Assembly (NCBI RefSeq): GCF_000319575.2
Contig: NC_021291.1
Coordinates: 682,001-746,000 of the forward strand
DNA: 64,000 nucleotides
Direction: 5' to 3'
Source: Spiribacter salinus M19-40
GTDB taxonomy: Bacteria > Pseudomonadota > Gammaproteobacteria > Nitrococcales > Nitrococcaceae
Under the pieces are notes generated by a model. The model ran no database searches, was not told where the DNA came from, and worked only from the letters and a program-made list of their open reading frames with translations. Within the stretch, counting starts at the first letter, position 1, and each line of letters opens with the position of its first letter. The translations under genes and the position numbers were made by a program. This document shows, piece by piece, positions 1 to 9,229 of this stretch.

Positions 1-490
1 GCGCCAGGCCGAGCCGCCGACAGCCTTCGAGGACTTGGTGCGGATGCGGTTTGCGCAAGGCGATGTCATCGCCGGTCACCAGACAGTCCGGGCGTTCGTG
101 ATAGCCGAGTTCGTTGATCAGAGGGCGGGTCAGCCAGCCAGGCTTGTTGGTCACAATACCCCAGGGTACGCCAGCGGCCTCCAGCGTCTCTAGCATGGGT
201 TCCATGCCCTCGTAGGGGAGGGTCTCAGCACTCAGGCTCTCATGGTAAAGCTCGAGAAAGCGCACCCGCAGCGGCTCAAAACGCGGCTGGTCAGGAGACA
301 GGTGAAAGGCCCGTGCAATCATGGGTGCGCTGCCATGGCCGACCGCGTTGGCGAATTCCGCGGCCGGCAGCGGCGGTAGCGATTGCTCTTCGCGCAGGGT
401 ATTCATCGCGTTGATCAGGTCGGGTGCGGTATCGAAGAGTGTCCCATCCAGGTCCAAAAGTACGCCGCGGGCCAGGGCAAACGGGGTCAT
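1..490 (-). CDS. mupP: HAD-family phosphatase, MupP/Gph type (3' part missing)
   Basis: The N-terminal ~163 residues are visible and the gene runs off the left edge. The start ATG (488-490) overlaps the ubiG stop as ATGA. The HAD nucleophile motif DLDGTLFDTAPD is at about residues 13-24, the second motif (VTNKPG) at about 117-122 and the Lys motif (ALRKPHP) at about 147-153, the usual layout of phosphoglycolate phosphatase-like enzymes. In Pseudomonas the gene in this position (beside ubiG, mtaD and gyrA) encodes MupP, the N-acetylmuramate 6-phosphate phosphatase of peptidoglycan recycling. MupP is therefore a better guess than true phosphoglycolate phosphatase, but the sequence alone does not separate the two. 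Family call sure; substrate inferred from gene order. Confidence 0.85.
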   Translation of the reverse strand, partial: MTPFALARGVLLDLDGTLFDTAPDLINAMNTLREEQSLPPLPAAEFANAVGHGSAPMIARAFHLSPDQPRFEPLRVRFLELYHESLSAETLPYEGMEPMLETLEAAGVPWGIVTNKPGWLTRPLINELGYHERPDCLVTGDDIALRKPHPHQVLEGCRRLGLA

Positions 491-1197
491 CGCACCTCCG
501 GACGGGTTGCCTGCATCAGGTAGTTCACTGAAATGTCTTCGCTGAGAGCGTAAGTCTGAGTGAGTGGGTTGTACTGCAAGCCCGTCATGTCCTCGATTGA
601 GAGCCCGCCCCGTCGCGACCAGCGTGCAAGTTCTGCGGGTTGAATAAACGACCGGGCATCGTGTGTCCCGCGGGGAAGCAGGCGCAGGAGATGCTCAGCG
701 CCGACAATGGCAAACAGCCAGGCCCGCGCGTTGCGATTGATCGTTGAAAAATAGACCTGGCCGCCCGGGCGCACGAGCGCCGCGCAGGCGTAGACGATCG
801 ATGCGGGATCCGGGACGTGCTCTAGTAACTCCAGGCAGGTCACGACATCCCATTCGCCCGGAGCCTCGTCAGCCAGTGACTCAGCAGCAATCGCACGATA
901 ATCGACCTCGACCCCGGTTTCGAGGGCATGCAGGCCGGCGATCTCCAGGCTGTGCTCGGCCAAATCAATGCCAGTGACCTGAGCGCCGCGCTCCGCCATT
1001 GCCTCAGAAAGGATTCCCCCACCACAACCCACATCCAGCACGCGCCTTCCGCGCAGGGGCCCGGCGTGACGTTCAATGTAGTCAAGGCGAAGTGGGTTGA
1101 TGGCATGCAGCGGCGCGAAGGGTCCGGCAGGATCCCACCAGGCGCTGGCATCCTCATCAAACTTGGCGATTTCAGCCTGATCCGCGTTCTGGCTCAT
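487..1197 (-). CDS. ubiG: UbiG, ubiquinone biosynthesis O-methyltransferase
   Basis: 236 aa SAM-dependent methyltransferase that performs both O-methylations of the ubiquinone head group (2-polyprenyl-6-hydroxyphenol and demethylubiquinol). The SAM-binding motif LDVGCGGGILSEAMAERG lies near residues 54-71, followed by the acidic loop VTGIDLAE. The N-terminal EIAKFDEDASAWWDPAGPF segment, about residues 9-27, and the C-terminal SVNYLMQA are hallmarks of UbiG. Its start overlaps the mtaD stop by one base (TAATG read on the minus strand) and its stop overlaps the phosphatase start by four bases. The three genes therefore look like one translationally coupled operon read mtaD-ubiG-phosphatase. Confidence 0.95.
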   Translation of the reverse strand: MSQNADQAEIAKFDEDASAWWDPAGPFAPLHAINPLRLDYIERHAGPLRGRRVLDVGCGGGILSEAMAERGAQVTGIDLAEHSLEIAGLHALETGVEVDYRAIAAESLADEAPGEWDVVTCLELLEHVPDPASIVYACAALVRPGGQVYFSTINRNARAWLFAIVGAEHLLRLLPRGTHDARSFIQPAELARWSRRGGLSIEDMTGLQYNPLTQTYALSEDISVNYLMQATRPEVR

Positions 1198-2510
1198 TAG
1201 CGTTGGAGTTTATCACGCCATTCGGCTGCTCGGGCGCGGATTGCCGGGACATCGAGTGTGACGGGTTCGCGCGCCTTCAACACATGCCGGCCGGCGATCC
1301 AGACGTCCCGAACGGCCTCGCGGCCACAGGCATAAACGACTTGGGAGGCCACGTCGTGGAGGGGGTCTGCTTCCGGGGTGTTGAGATCGAGGCTGACCAA
1401 GTCGGCCGCCTTGCCAACGACCAGGCTGCCGATCTCCTGGTCACGGCCAATCGCTCGGGCGCCACCGAGGGTGGCTATTTCCAAGGCCTGGTGAGCTGGG
1501 AGCGCGGTCGCATCCAGGCTTGCTCCCTTGGCTAGCATTGCCGCGGTTCGCATTTCACCAAGGATATCGAGGTTGTTGTTACTGGCAGCGCCATCCGTGC
1601 CGAGGGCAAGGCCAACTCCACGCGCCGCAAGGTCGGCGATGGGACAGATGCCACTGGCGAGTTTGAGATTGGCCTCAGGGCAGTGGATCACGTGGGCACC
1701 GGTCGCGCTGATGCGATCGCGTTCGCGTTCATCCAGGTGCGTCATGTGGACGGCGAGCAACTGCGGTCCGACCAGACCCAGCGCATCCAGACGCATCAGG
1801 GGCCGGCTGCCGGTCTTCTCGACACTGGCGTCAATTTCGCCAAGCGTCTCGTGGATGTGCATGTGCAGGCGGCGACCATGCCTCTCAGCCAGCTCAGCCG
1901 CGCGCACGAGGTGCGGTTCGCTCACTGTGTAAGGGGCATGCGGGGCCATTGTCGTGTCAATCAACGGGTCGTTTGCCCACTGTGCATGGAGGGCTTCGCC
2001 CTTTTCGAAGTACGCCTCCGGGCCGGACGCGTACGGTGTCGGGAAGTCGATGAGGATCATGCCGACGGTTGCCCGCATCCCGGCCTCTGCCGCCACAGCG
2101 GCCGTCGTTTCGGGAAAGAAGTACATGTCGTTAAAGCACGTAATGCCACCGCGCAGCATCTCAAGCACCGCGAGTGCCGAACCGTCCCGCACGAATGCCT
2201 CGCCAACATGGGCCTGCTCCGCCGGCCAGATATGCGATTCCAGCCACGTCATCAGCGGCAGGTCGTCGGCATACCCGCGCAGCAGGGTCATCGCGGCATG
2301 GGTGTGGGCATTGATGAGCCCCGGCATGATGACCTGCCCGGGCAGTTCCTTGACGGCTGCTGCTTGATGACGGCTTTCGAGCGCCTGGCGCGGTTCAATG
2401 GCGGCGATACGCCCCTGATCGATGGCGATGGAGTGACCAGTGAGGACCTCGCCCGCCGGCTCGATGGGCAGAACCCAATCCGGATGAAGAATCTGCTCGA
2501 CAGGGATCAT
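1197..2510 (-). CDS. mtaD: TRZ/ATZ amidohydrolase, 5'-methylthioadenosine/S-adenosylhomocysteine deaminase type
   Basis: 437 aa metal-dependent deaminase of the amidohydrolase superfamily. Metal ligands are visible: the HxH in INAHTHAAMTLLRG (about residues 65-78), the His in HMHIHETLGE (about 216-225), a further His in VIHCPEANLKLASG and the Asp in LALGTDGAASNN (about 301-312). The family converts 5'-methylthioadenosine and S-adenosylhomocysteine to inosine derivatives. A link with SAM turnover makes sense next to the methyltransferase ubiG, as in Pseudomonas. It is first in a tight operon with ubiG and the HAD phosphatase. The family also contains chlorohydrolases and guanine deaminase-like enzymes, so the exact substrate is inferred. 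Confidence 0.88.
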   Translation of the reverse strand: MIPVEQILHPDWVLPIEPAGEVLTGHSIAIDQGRIAAIEPRQALESRHQAAAVKELPGQVIMPGLINAHTHAAMTLLRGYADDLPLMTWLESHIWPAEQAHVGEAFVRDGSALAVLEMLRGGITCFNDMYFFPETTAAVAAEAGMRATVGMILIDFPTPYASGPEAYFEKGEALHAQWANDPLIDTTMAPHAPYTVSEPHLVRAAELAERHGRRLHMHIHETLGEIDASVEKTGSRPLMRLDALGLVGPQLLAVHMTHLDERERDRISATGAHVIHCPEANLKLASGICPIADLAARGVGLALGTDGAASNNNLDILGEMRTAAMLAKGASLDATALPAHQALEIATLGGARAIGRDQEIGSLVVGKAADLVSLDLNTPEADPLHDVASQVVYACGREAVRDVWIAGRHVLKAREPVTLDVPAIRARAAEWRDKLQR

Positions 2511-2613
2511 TGTACCCGCCTCAGTCGCTCATCGAGTAGCGCAGTGTGCGACAATAACCCCGTGATGTCAGTGCCCGTCCCCCGGCCACATTTGCTAACA
2601 GGGAGAAGTGTGC

Positions 2614-3177
2614 ATGAAGTTGCTGCCACTGGGCTTTGCCCTTGCCACGGCGGTTGGTGCCGGTGTCGCCAATGCCGAGAACCCCCGCGTTGTCTTTGAG
2701 ACCACCGCAGGCGATATCCAGCTTGAGCTCTATGCCGATGATGCGCCGGTCAGTGTCGAGAATTTTCTGGCGTACGTGGATGACGGGTTTTACGACGGAA
2801 CCATATTCCACCGGGTTATTCCCGGATTCGTCATTCAGGGCGGGGGCTTTGACGAGGAGATGACGCGTCAGGACACGCGGGATCCGATCGTTAACGAGGC
2901 GGACAACGGGCTCAAGAATGAGCGCGGCACGCTGTCGATGGCACGCACACAGGCGCGGGACAGCGCGACATCGCAGTTCTTTGTCAATCTTGCCGACAAC
3001 CCCTTCCTGGATCATGGCGAGCGGGATTTCGGTTATGCCGTCTTCGCACGCGTTGTTGAGGGAATGGCGGTTGTGGATGAGATCGCAGCCGGTGAAACCG
3101 CCCGGCGTAACGGCATGGCGGATGTCCCGGTCGAACCGGTTCGTGTCGAGCGGGCCCGCCGTCTGAGCGGCGATTGA
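2614..3177 (+). CDS. ppiA: Periplasmic peptidyl-prolyl cis-trans isomerase, cyclophilin type
   Basis: 187 aa cyclophilin that isomerises prolyl peptide bonds in the periplasm. The ATG at 2614 is preferred over the GTG at 2608 because GGGAGAA (2601-2607) then sits seven bases upstream. It also yields a clean signal peptide, [21 protein letters not shown], cleaved about residue 21. Cyclophilin motifs follow: [32 protein letters not shown] (about residues 55-73), [10 protein letters not shown] and [14 protein letters not shown]. The arrangement is that of bacterial PpiA/PpiB, and the signal peptide points to PpiA. It stands alone between the divergent mtaD operon and gyrA. Confidence 0.93.
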   Translation: MKLLPLGFALATAVGAGVANAENPRVVFETTAGDIQLELYADDAPVSVENFLAYVDDGFYDGTIFHRVIPGFVIQGGGFDEEMTRQDTRDPIVNEADNGLKNERGTLSMARTQARDSATSQFFVNLADNPFLDHGERDFGYAVFARVVEGMAVVDEIAAGETARRNGMADVPVEPVRVERARRLSGD

Positions 3178-3201
3178 GCCGCTGAGTTGAGCCCACCGGC
3201 G

Positions 3202-3210
3202 TGGTATAAT
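3202..3210 (+). promoter_or_regulatory. Extended -10 promoter of gyrA
   Basis: TGGTATAAT combines a consensus -10 hexamer (3205-3210) with the TG dinucleotide of an extended -10. No good -35 lies 16-18 bp upstream, as expected for this promoter class. Transcription would start near 3217, giving a leader of about 40 nt before the gyrA ATG at 3257. Confidence 0.7.
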
Positions 3211-3256
3211 CCGCGCTTTCGCATTGAACGTTCAGTGGTAGTCGAGAACCCCAGTC

Positions 3257-5821
3257 ATGTCCAGCGTCGCTAAGGAAATTCTTCCGGTTAATCTCGAAGA
3301 CGAGATGCGCCAGTCCTATCTGGATTACGCCATGAGCGTCATTGTGGGGCGCGCGCTGCCCGATGTTCGCGATGGGCTCAAGCCGGTGCACCGGCGGGTC
3401 TTGCACGCCATGCGCGAGCTGGGGAATGACTGGAACAAGCCGTACAAGAAATCGGCCCGTGTAGTCGGTGATGTGATTGGTAAGTACCACCCGCACGGCG
3501 ACTCGGCGGTCTACGACACGATCGTTCGAATGGCGCAGGATTTCTCTATGCGCTACCCGCTCGTAGACGGGCAGGGCAACTTCGGCTCGATTGACGGCGA
3601 TAACGCCGCAGCCATGCGCTACACCGAAGTCCGCATGGCACGCATCGCCCACGAGCTGCTGGCGGATATCGACAAGGAGACAGTCGACTTCGCCGACAAC
3701 TACGACGGCTCCGAGCGCGAGCCGCAGGTGCTGCCGACGCGGGTTCCGAATTTCCTTATCAATGGCGGCTCGGGTATCGCGGTGGGTATGGCCACCAACG
3801 TGCCTCCACACAACCTCACCGAGGTTGTCGATGCCTGTGTGGCGCTAATTGATGATGAGACGCTCGACATCGAACAGTTGATGGAGATTATCCCGGGCCC
3901 GGATCTTCCCACCCGCGGCATTATCAACGGTGTCGAGGGGGTCCGGGAGGCCTATCGCACGGGTCGTGGGCGCCTGGTGATGCGGGCCCGGTGCCAGTTC
4001 GAACATGATGAATCGAACGGCAAAGCCAGCATCGTCGTTAACGAGCTGCCTTATCAGGTTAACAAGGCCCGTCTGCTCGAGAAGATAGCCGAGCTGGTCA
4101 AGGAAAAGCGCATCGAGGGCATTACCGAGCTGCGTGACGAGTCCGATAAAGATGGGATTCGGATGGTGATTGAGTTGCGCCGGGGTGAAGTCCCCGAGGT
4201 CATTCTCAATAACCTGTATCAGCAAACGCAACTTGAGACGGTCTTTGGCATCAATATGGTTGCCCTGCACGAGGGCCAGCCGAAACAGCACAACCTAAAG
4301 GATGTGCTGGAGGCCTTTATTTCTCATCGCCGCGAGGTGGTGACGCGGCGGACTGTATTCGAACTGCGAAAAGCCCGGGAGCGGGCTCACGTGCTCGAAG
4401 GGCTGGCCGTCGCGCTGGCCAACATCGATGAGGTGATTGCCCTGATCAAGGCGTCGCCGACTTCCTCCGACGCCAAAGCGGCGCTGGTGTCCCGTGACTG
4501 GGCGCCGGGTGTGGTGAGCGACATGCTCGCGCGGGCTGGTGCCGAGGCATCACGCCCGGAAGAGCTGGGCAGCGACGTCGGGCTGGTTGGCCAGGCGTAT
4601 CGCCTGACGGAGTCTCAGGCACAGGCCATTCTGGACCTGCGGCTGCACCGCCTGACGGGGCTCGAGCAGGACCGCATTGTCGATGAGTACCGCGAGATCC
4701 TCGAGCGGATCGAGGGGCTGCTCGCCATCCTCGCGAGTAGCGAGCGTTTGATGGAAGTGATTCGCGACGAACTCCTGGAAGCCCGTGAGCGTTACGGCGA
4801 TGAGCGCCGCAGTGAAATCCTCGAGCATCGCCTTGATCTGACCATGGAAGATCTCATTCCCGAGCAGGACGTCGTGGTCACACTCTCCCATGGCGGCTAC
4901 GCCAAATCGCAGCCCATTGATGTCTACCAGGCGCAGCGCCGCGGTGGAAAGGGCAAGGCGGCGACACGGATGCGCGATGAGGACTTCGTCGACAAGCTCT
5001 GGATTGCGAACAGTCACGACACGCTGCTTTGTTTTTCGAGCCACGGTAAGTGCTACTGGCTAAAGGTCTACGAACTACCGCACGGTAGTCGGGGTTCCAA
5101 AGGCAAGCCGATTGTTAATCTGCTGCCTCTGGAAGAAGACGAGCGTATTAACGCCGTGCTGCCCGTCAGTGAATTCGATGGTGATTATCACGTGTTCATG
5201 GCCACACAGCAGGGAACCGTCAAAAAGACACCGCTGTCGCACTTCTCCCGGCCACGGTCATCCGGAATCATCGCGGTGCATTTAGCCGATGGTGATCGAC
5301 TGGTGAACGTCGGCATGACGGATGGCAACTCCGACATCATGTTGCTCACCAGCGCAGGTAAGGCGATCCGGTTTGAAGAATCGAAAGTCCGGGCCATGGG
5401 ACGAACGGCTGCGGGTGTGCGCGGCGTCCGCCTGGCGCCGGGCCAGACCGTCATTGAATGCCTGATTCTGGGTGAGGGTCATGTGCTGACGGTAACCGAG
5501 AACGGCTTCGGCAAGGTCACGCCGGTTGCAGACTATCCGCTGCGGGGTCGCGGCGGCATGGGGGTCATCGGCATTCAAACGTCCGAGCGTAACGGCGCCG
5601 TTGTCGGCGCTGCACAGGTCAGTGAAGACGACGAGGTCATGCTGATCAGTAACGGTGGAACACTGGTGCGCACGCGGGCCGCTGAGATCTCGGTGTTAAG
5701 CCGGAATACTCAAGGCGTCAAGCTGATCAGCCTGGGTCGTGGCGAACATTTGGTGGGTCTGGCGCGGATTGAGTCCCTTGAGGATGACGTCGAGGAAATG
5801 GATCCCGACACCGCGGACTGA
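3257..5821 (+). CDS. gyrA: DNA gyrase subunit A
   Basis: 854 aa, close to the 875 aa of E. coli GyrA. It carries the breakage-reunion domain with catalytic Tyr122 in AAMRYTE. The quinolone-resistance region reads [19 protein letters not shown], with Ser83 and Asp87 in E. coli numbering, the susceptible-type residues. The GyrA box QRRGGKGK near residue 560 and the six-bladed C-terminal repeats (such as [41 protein letters not shown]) separate it from ParC. The C-terminus is acidic ([12 protein letters not shown]), as usual for gyrase. It has its own extended -10 promoter and is followed after about 40 bp by serC. Confidence 0.98.
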   Translation: MSSVAKEILPVNLEDEMRQSYLDYAMSVIVGRALPDVRDGLKPVHRRVLHAMRELGNDWNKPYKKSARVVGDVIGKYHPHGDSAVYDTIVRMAQDFSMRYPLVDGQGNFGSIDGDNAAAMRYTEVRMARIAHELLADIDKETVDFADNYDGSEREPQVLPTRVPNFLINGGSGIAVGMATNVPPHNLTEVVDACVALIDDETLDIEQLMEIIPGPDLPTRGIINGVEGVREAYRTGRGRLVMRARCQFEHDESNGKASIVVNELPYQVNKARLLEKIAELVKEKRIEGITELRDESDKDGIRMVIELRRGEVPEVILNNLYQQTQLETVFGINMVALHEGQPKQHNLKDVLEAFISHRREVVTRRTVFELRKARERAHVLEGLAVALANIDEVIALIKASPTSSDAKAALVSRDWAPGVVSDMLARAGAEASRPEELGSDVGLVGQAYRLTESQAQAILDLRLHRLTGLEQDRIVDEYREILERIEGLLAILASSERLMEVIRDELLEARERYGDERRSEILEHRLDLTMEDLIPEQDVVVTLSHGGYAKSQPIDVYQAQRRGGKGKAATRMRDEDFVDKLWIANSHDTLLCFSSHGKCYWLKVYELPHGSRGSKGKPIVNLLPLEEDERINAVLPVSEFDGDYHVFMATQQGTVKKTPLSHFSRPRSSGIIAVHLADGDRLVNVGMTDGNSDIMLLTSAGKAIRFEESKVRAMGRTAAGVRGVRLAPGQTVIECLILGEGHVLTVTENGFGKVTPVADYPLRGRGGMGVIGIQTSERNGAVVGAAQVSEDDEVMLISNGGTLVRTRAAEISVLSRNTQGVKLISLGRGEHLVGLARIESLEDDVEEMDPDTAD

Positions 5822-5862
5822 CCCGGACCGTTTTTCTTTTGCAATCAGTTCTGGAGCGCAGA

Positions 5863-6945
5863 ATGGCACGCGTTTACAACTTCAGCGCAGGCCCGGCGGT
5901 ATTGCCGGAGCCGGTTCTCGAACAAGCCGCGAGCGAAATGCTCGACTGGCATGGGACGGGGATGTCCGTGATGGAAATGAGTCATCGCGGAAAGTCATTC
6001 GTCTCAATCGCTGAGCAGGCGGAGGCCGCGCTGCGCGAGCTGCTGGCCGTGCCCGATAACTACAAAGTGCTGTTTTTGCAGGGTGGCGCTACCGCCCAAT
6101 TCGCCGCCGTCCCATTAAATCTGCTGGGTGATGCTAGCAGCGTGGACTATCTCAACAGCGGAAGCTGGTCGAAAAAGGCCATTGCCGAGGCGAAAAACTA
6201 CACCTCGGTCAACGTCGTGGCCGAGGGCGGCAACACCGATCCGATGACCATCCCTCCGCAGGCGGAATGGGCGCTCGATCCCAACGCTGCGTATCTCCAT
6301 TACTGCGCCAATGAGACGATTACAGGCGTTGAGCTCCACGAGCCTCCCCAGGTCGGGGATGTTCCATTGGTATCGGACATGTCCTCGACATTTCTGTCAC
6401 GGCCGATTGATGTCTCCCGCTATGGCGTGATTTATGCCGGGGCGCAAAAGAATTTTGGCCCGGCTGGTCTAACGGTTGTCATCGTTCGCGATGACCTGCT
6501 CGACCGCGCCAGTCACCAGACGCCCTCTGTCTGGCATAACCAGCGCCAGGCCGAGGCAGACTCGATGCTGAATACCCCCGCAACCTATAGTTGGTATATC
6601 GCGGGTCTGGTCTTTCAGTGGCTGCAAGCCGAGGGTGGGTTAAGCGCGATGGGTGAGCGCAACCAGCGCAAGGCGGCTCGGCTGTATGCCGCCATTGATG
6701 CGTCGGATTTCTACCGCAATCCGGTTGCTCCCGAGGTGCGCTCGCTCATGAACGTTCCGTTCGTACTCGCGGATGATCAGCTGGATGGCCAGTTCCTTGA
6801 CGAAGCGGCTAAAGCAGGCTTGCACACGCTTAAGGGTCACCGATCCGTCGGCGGGATGCGCGCGAGTATCTACAACGCAATGCCTGAAGCCGGGGTGGAT
6901 GCCCTGATTGACTTTATGGCTGATTTTGAACGACGTCACGGCTAA
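5863..6945 (+). CDS. serC: Phosphoserine aminotransferase
   Basis: 360 aa PLP enzyme that transfers an amino group from glutamate to 3-phosphohydroxypyruvate (serine) and to the matching pyridoxine precursor. The ATG at 5863 is chosen because GGAG (5853-5856) lies at the right distance and the protein then begins [19 protein letters not shown], as in the family. The PLP lysine is in [16 protein letters not shown] (about residues 191-206). The conserved [16 protein letters not shown] segment is near the C-terminus. It is the first gene of the serC-serA-pheA-tyrA-aroA run, so serine and aromatic amino acid synthesis are probably co-transcribed, as serC-pheA-aroA are in other Gammaproteobacteria. 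Confidence 0.97.
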   Translation: MARVYNFSAGPAVLPEPVLEQAASEMLDWHGTGMSVMEMSHRGKSFVSIAEQAEAALRELLAVPDNYKVLFLQGGATAQFAAVPLNLLGDASSVDYLNSGSWSKKAIAEAKNYTSVNVVAEGGNTDPMTIPPQAEWALDPNAAYLHYCANETITGVELHEPPQVGDVPLVSDMSSTFLSRPIDVSRYGVIYAGAQKNFGPAGLTVVIVRDDLLDRASHQTPSVWHNQRQAEADSMLNTPATYSWYIAGLVFQWLQAEGGLSAMGERNQRKAARLYAAIDASDFYRNPVAPEVRSLMNVPFVLADDQLDGQFLDEAAKAGLHTLKGHRSVGGMRASIYNAMPEAGVDALIDFMADFERRHG

Positions 6946-6950
6946 TAGAT

Positions 6951-8120
6951 ATGCATAAGATACTGACCATGAACAATATCTCGGCGCGTGGACTGGATCG
7001 CTTTCCGCGTGAACAATTCGAGATTGCCTCGGAAATGTCCAATCCGGACGCGGTCTTGCTGCGCTCTGCGAAGCTCCACGACTGGGACATTCCAGACACG
7101 CTTAAAGCGGTGGGGCGTGCGGGCGCCGGGGTCAACAATATCCCGGTTGACGCGATGAGCAAGCGCGGCATCCCCGTCTTCAACGCACCGGGGGCGAACG
7201 CCAACGCGGTCAAGGAGCTGGTTCTCGGTGGCCTATTCATGGCGGCACGCTGCATGGGCCCGGCGTGGGAGTTCTCAAGGGGGCTCACGGGCACCAATGC
7301 CGAGATGAATCAAGCCGCTGAGGCGGGCAAGAAACAGTTCACGGGCTTTGAGCTTCCTGGCCGGACGCTGGGTGTGATTGGCCTGGGTGCCATCGGTGTG
7401 AACGTCGCCAATGCCGCAATGGCCCTCGGCATGCGGGTGATTGGATATGACCCGCAAATCACGGTGCGCAGCGCCTGGAATCTGGAAGCCGGTGTCCGGC
7501 GGGCTCACAGCGTGGACGAAGTCCTCGCCGCCGCGGATGTCGTTACGCTGCATGTGCCCGAAACCGATGACACGCGTGGGTTGATCAACGGCGCCCGTCT
7601 CGCCGGCAGTCGGGAGGGCCAGGTGCTGCTCAACTTTGCCCGCGCGGGCATTGTTGATGAAACGGCGGTGGTCAAGGCGCTGGATCAGGGACGGCTGCGT
7701 ACCTATGTCTGCGACTTCCCCGCTGCTGCCTTTGAGGGACGCACCGATGTCATTGCGCTGCCGCACATTGGCGCCTCTACCAACGAGGCCCAGGAAAACT
7801 GTGCCGTCATGGCCGCGGACGAAGTCCGGGATTATCTGGAGACCGGGAACATCGTTAATGCGGTCAACTTCCCCGAGCTCATGCTGCCGCGAAACGGCAG
7901 TGGTGATCGGCTCACCGTGGCCAATGCGAACGTGCCAAACATGCTGGGTCAGATCTCTTCTGCGGTGGCTGAAGCCGACCTCAACATTGCCGACATGTAC
8001 AACAAGTCCCGGGGCGATCTGGCCTATAGTGTGGTCGATATTGATGGCAAGTTGCCGGACGACGTGGTCACCCGGCTGCGCAGTACCGAAGGGGTGCTGG
8101 CCGTTCGGGTGATTGAGTAG
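6951..8120 (+). CDS. serA: D-3-phosphoglycerate dehydrogenase (short form with ACT domain)
   Basis: 389 aa NAD-dependent D-2-hydroxyacid dehydrogenase that opens serine synthesis by oxidising 3-phosphoglycerate; SerC, encoded five bases upstream, uses its product. The Rossmann motif GVIGLGAIGVNVANAAMALG is near residues 140-159. The catalytic Arg is in NFARAGIVDE (about 226-235), Glu in the region AAAFEGR and His in LPHIGASTNEAQENC (about 268-282). The C-terminal ~75 residues (NANVPNMLGQISSAVAEADLNI...) form an ACT domain expected to sense serine. Its place inside the aromatic cluster is unlike the Pseudomonas order, where serC is followed directly by pheA. Confidence 0.94.
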   Translation: MHKILTMNNISARGLDRFPREQFEIASEMSNPDAVLLRSAKLHDWDIPDTLKAVGRAGAGVNNIPVDAMSKRGIPVFNAPGANANAVKELVLGGLFMAARCMGPAWEFSRGLTGTNAEMNQAAEAGKKQFTGFELPGRTLGVIGLGAIGVNVANAAMALGMRVIGYDPQITVRSAWNLEAGVRRAHSVDEVLAAADVVTLHVPETDDTRGLINGARLAGSREGQVLLNFARAGIVDETAVVKALDQGRLRTYVCDFPAAAFEGRTDVIALPHIGASTNEAQENCAVMAADEVRDYLETGNIVNAVNFPELMLPRNGSGDRLTVANANVPNMLGQISSAVAEADLNIADMYNKSRGDLAYSVVDIDGKLPDDVVTRLRSTEGVLAVRVIE

Positions 8121-8136
8121 GCAAGAGGGAACTGGC

Positions 8137-9219
8137 GTGACTGACGAGACGCTCCAGGCCATCCGCGCGCGGATCGATGAAATCGATGATGCGTTGTTAC
8201 GTCTGGTGAACGAGCGTGCCGGCGCCGCAGCGGAAGTCGCCGCTGCCAAAGAGGCTGAGGGCCGTCAGGCGGATTTTTATCGCCCGGCGCGTGAGGCGGA
8301 AGTGCTGCGGCGGCTGCGTGATGCCAATGAGGGGCCACTCTCCGATGAGGACATCACCCGCCTGTTTCGTGAGGTTATGTCGGCATGTCTGGCGCTCCAA
8401 CGACCCCTGCGCGTGGCTTTTCTGGGGCCGGAGGGAACGTTTACCCAGGAAGCGGCGCTAAAGCATTTTGGTCATGCCATCCACAGCCAGCCGCTGCAAG
8501 GCATTGATGCCGTGTTTCGTGAGGTGGAGTCGGGCGGGGCCGAGTACGGTGTCGTGCCCGTGGAGAACTCCACCGAGGGCATGGTCACCCATACCCTCGA
8601 CCGGCTCCTGTCATCTTCGTTGCAGATCGTGGGCGAGGTTGAGTTACCGATCGTCCAGAACCTGGCCACGAACGCCACGGCGCTACCAGAGATTACCCGC
8701 ATCTACTCCCATCAGCAGGGCCTGGCCCAGTGCCGCCTGTGGCTGGAGACCCACGCACCCGCCGCAGAGCGCATCGCGGTCTCGAGCACCGCCGAGGCGG
8801 CCCGTCTGGCCTCAGAGGACTCGCAGGCGGCCGCGATTGCCTCCGATGCCGCTGCTGAGCGTTACGGCTTGCCCATTCATCAGGCCTCGATCCAGGACGG
8901 GGCGGCCAACAGCACCCGCTTCCTGGTGCTAGGCCATGAGAGCCCGGAACCGACGGGCGAGGACAAGACGTCTCTGGTAATTGCCCGGGAGAACCGGCCT
9001 GGCGGACTAGCAGGCTTGTTGGCGCCCCTGGCTCGGTATGGGCTGAACATGACACGACTTGAATCCCGTCCCTCTCCGGAAGGGATGTGGGAGTACGTGT
9101 TCTTCATCGACCTGATGGGCCATGCCGAGGATCCCGATCTCAAACGGGCGCTGGGTGAGATGCAGCAGCTTGCAAGCCTGCTGAAGACGCTGGGCTCCTA
9201 TCCCCGGTCGGTGGACTGA
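8137..9219 (+). CDS. pheA: Bifunctional chorismate mutase/prephenate dehydratase (P-protein)
   Basis: 360 aa. The GTG at 8137 is preferred to the TTG at 8113 because AAGAGGGA (8123-8130) sits just upstream. An AroQ chorismate mutase domain fills residues 1-~90 (TLQAIRARIDEIDDALLRLVNERA). The prephenate dehydratase domain begins with VAFLGPEGTFTQEAALKHFG (about residue 96). It includes the VVPVENSTEGMVTHTLD loop, with the catalytic Thr-Arg-Phe near NSTRFLVLGHE (about 260-270). A C-terminal ACT domain (TSLVIARENRPGGLAGLLAPLARYGLNMTRLESRP) should give feedback control by phenylalanine. It makes phenylpyruvate from chorismate and is followed by tyrA, the competing branch. Confidence 0.97.
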   Translation: MTDETLQAIRARIDEIDDALLRLVNERAGAAAEVAAAKEAEGRQADFYRPAREAEVLRRLRDANEGPLSDEDITRLFREVMSACLALQRPLRVAFLGPEGTFTQEAALKHFGHAIHSQPLQGIDAVFREVESGGAEYGVVPVENSTEGMVTHTLDRLLSSSLQIVGEVELPIVQNLATNATALPEITRIYSHQQGLAQCRLWLETHAPAAERIAVSSTAEAARLASEDSQAAAIASDAAAERYGLPIHQASIQDGAANSTRFLVLGHESPEPTGEDKTSLVIARENRPGGLAGLLAPLARYGLNMTRLESRPSPEGMWEYVFFIDLMGHAEDPDLKRALGEMQQLASLLKTLGSYPRSVD

Positions 9220-9229
9220 GCCGGATTCT

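Noticed and set aside
1683-2699. Open frame of 338 codons on the plus strand
   Set aside because: It is antisense to mtaD, which has intact metal-binding motifs. The translation shows no domain features.
5831-5840. T-rich tract TTTTTCTTTT after gyrA as an intrinsic terminator
   Set aside because: No stem-loop precedes it. It is more likely an upstream part of the serC leader.
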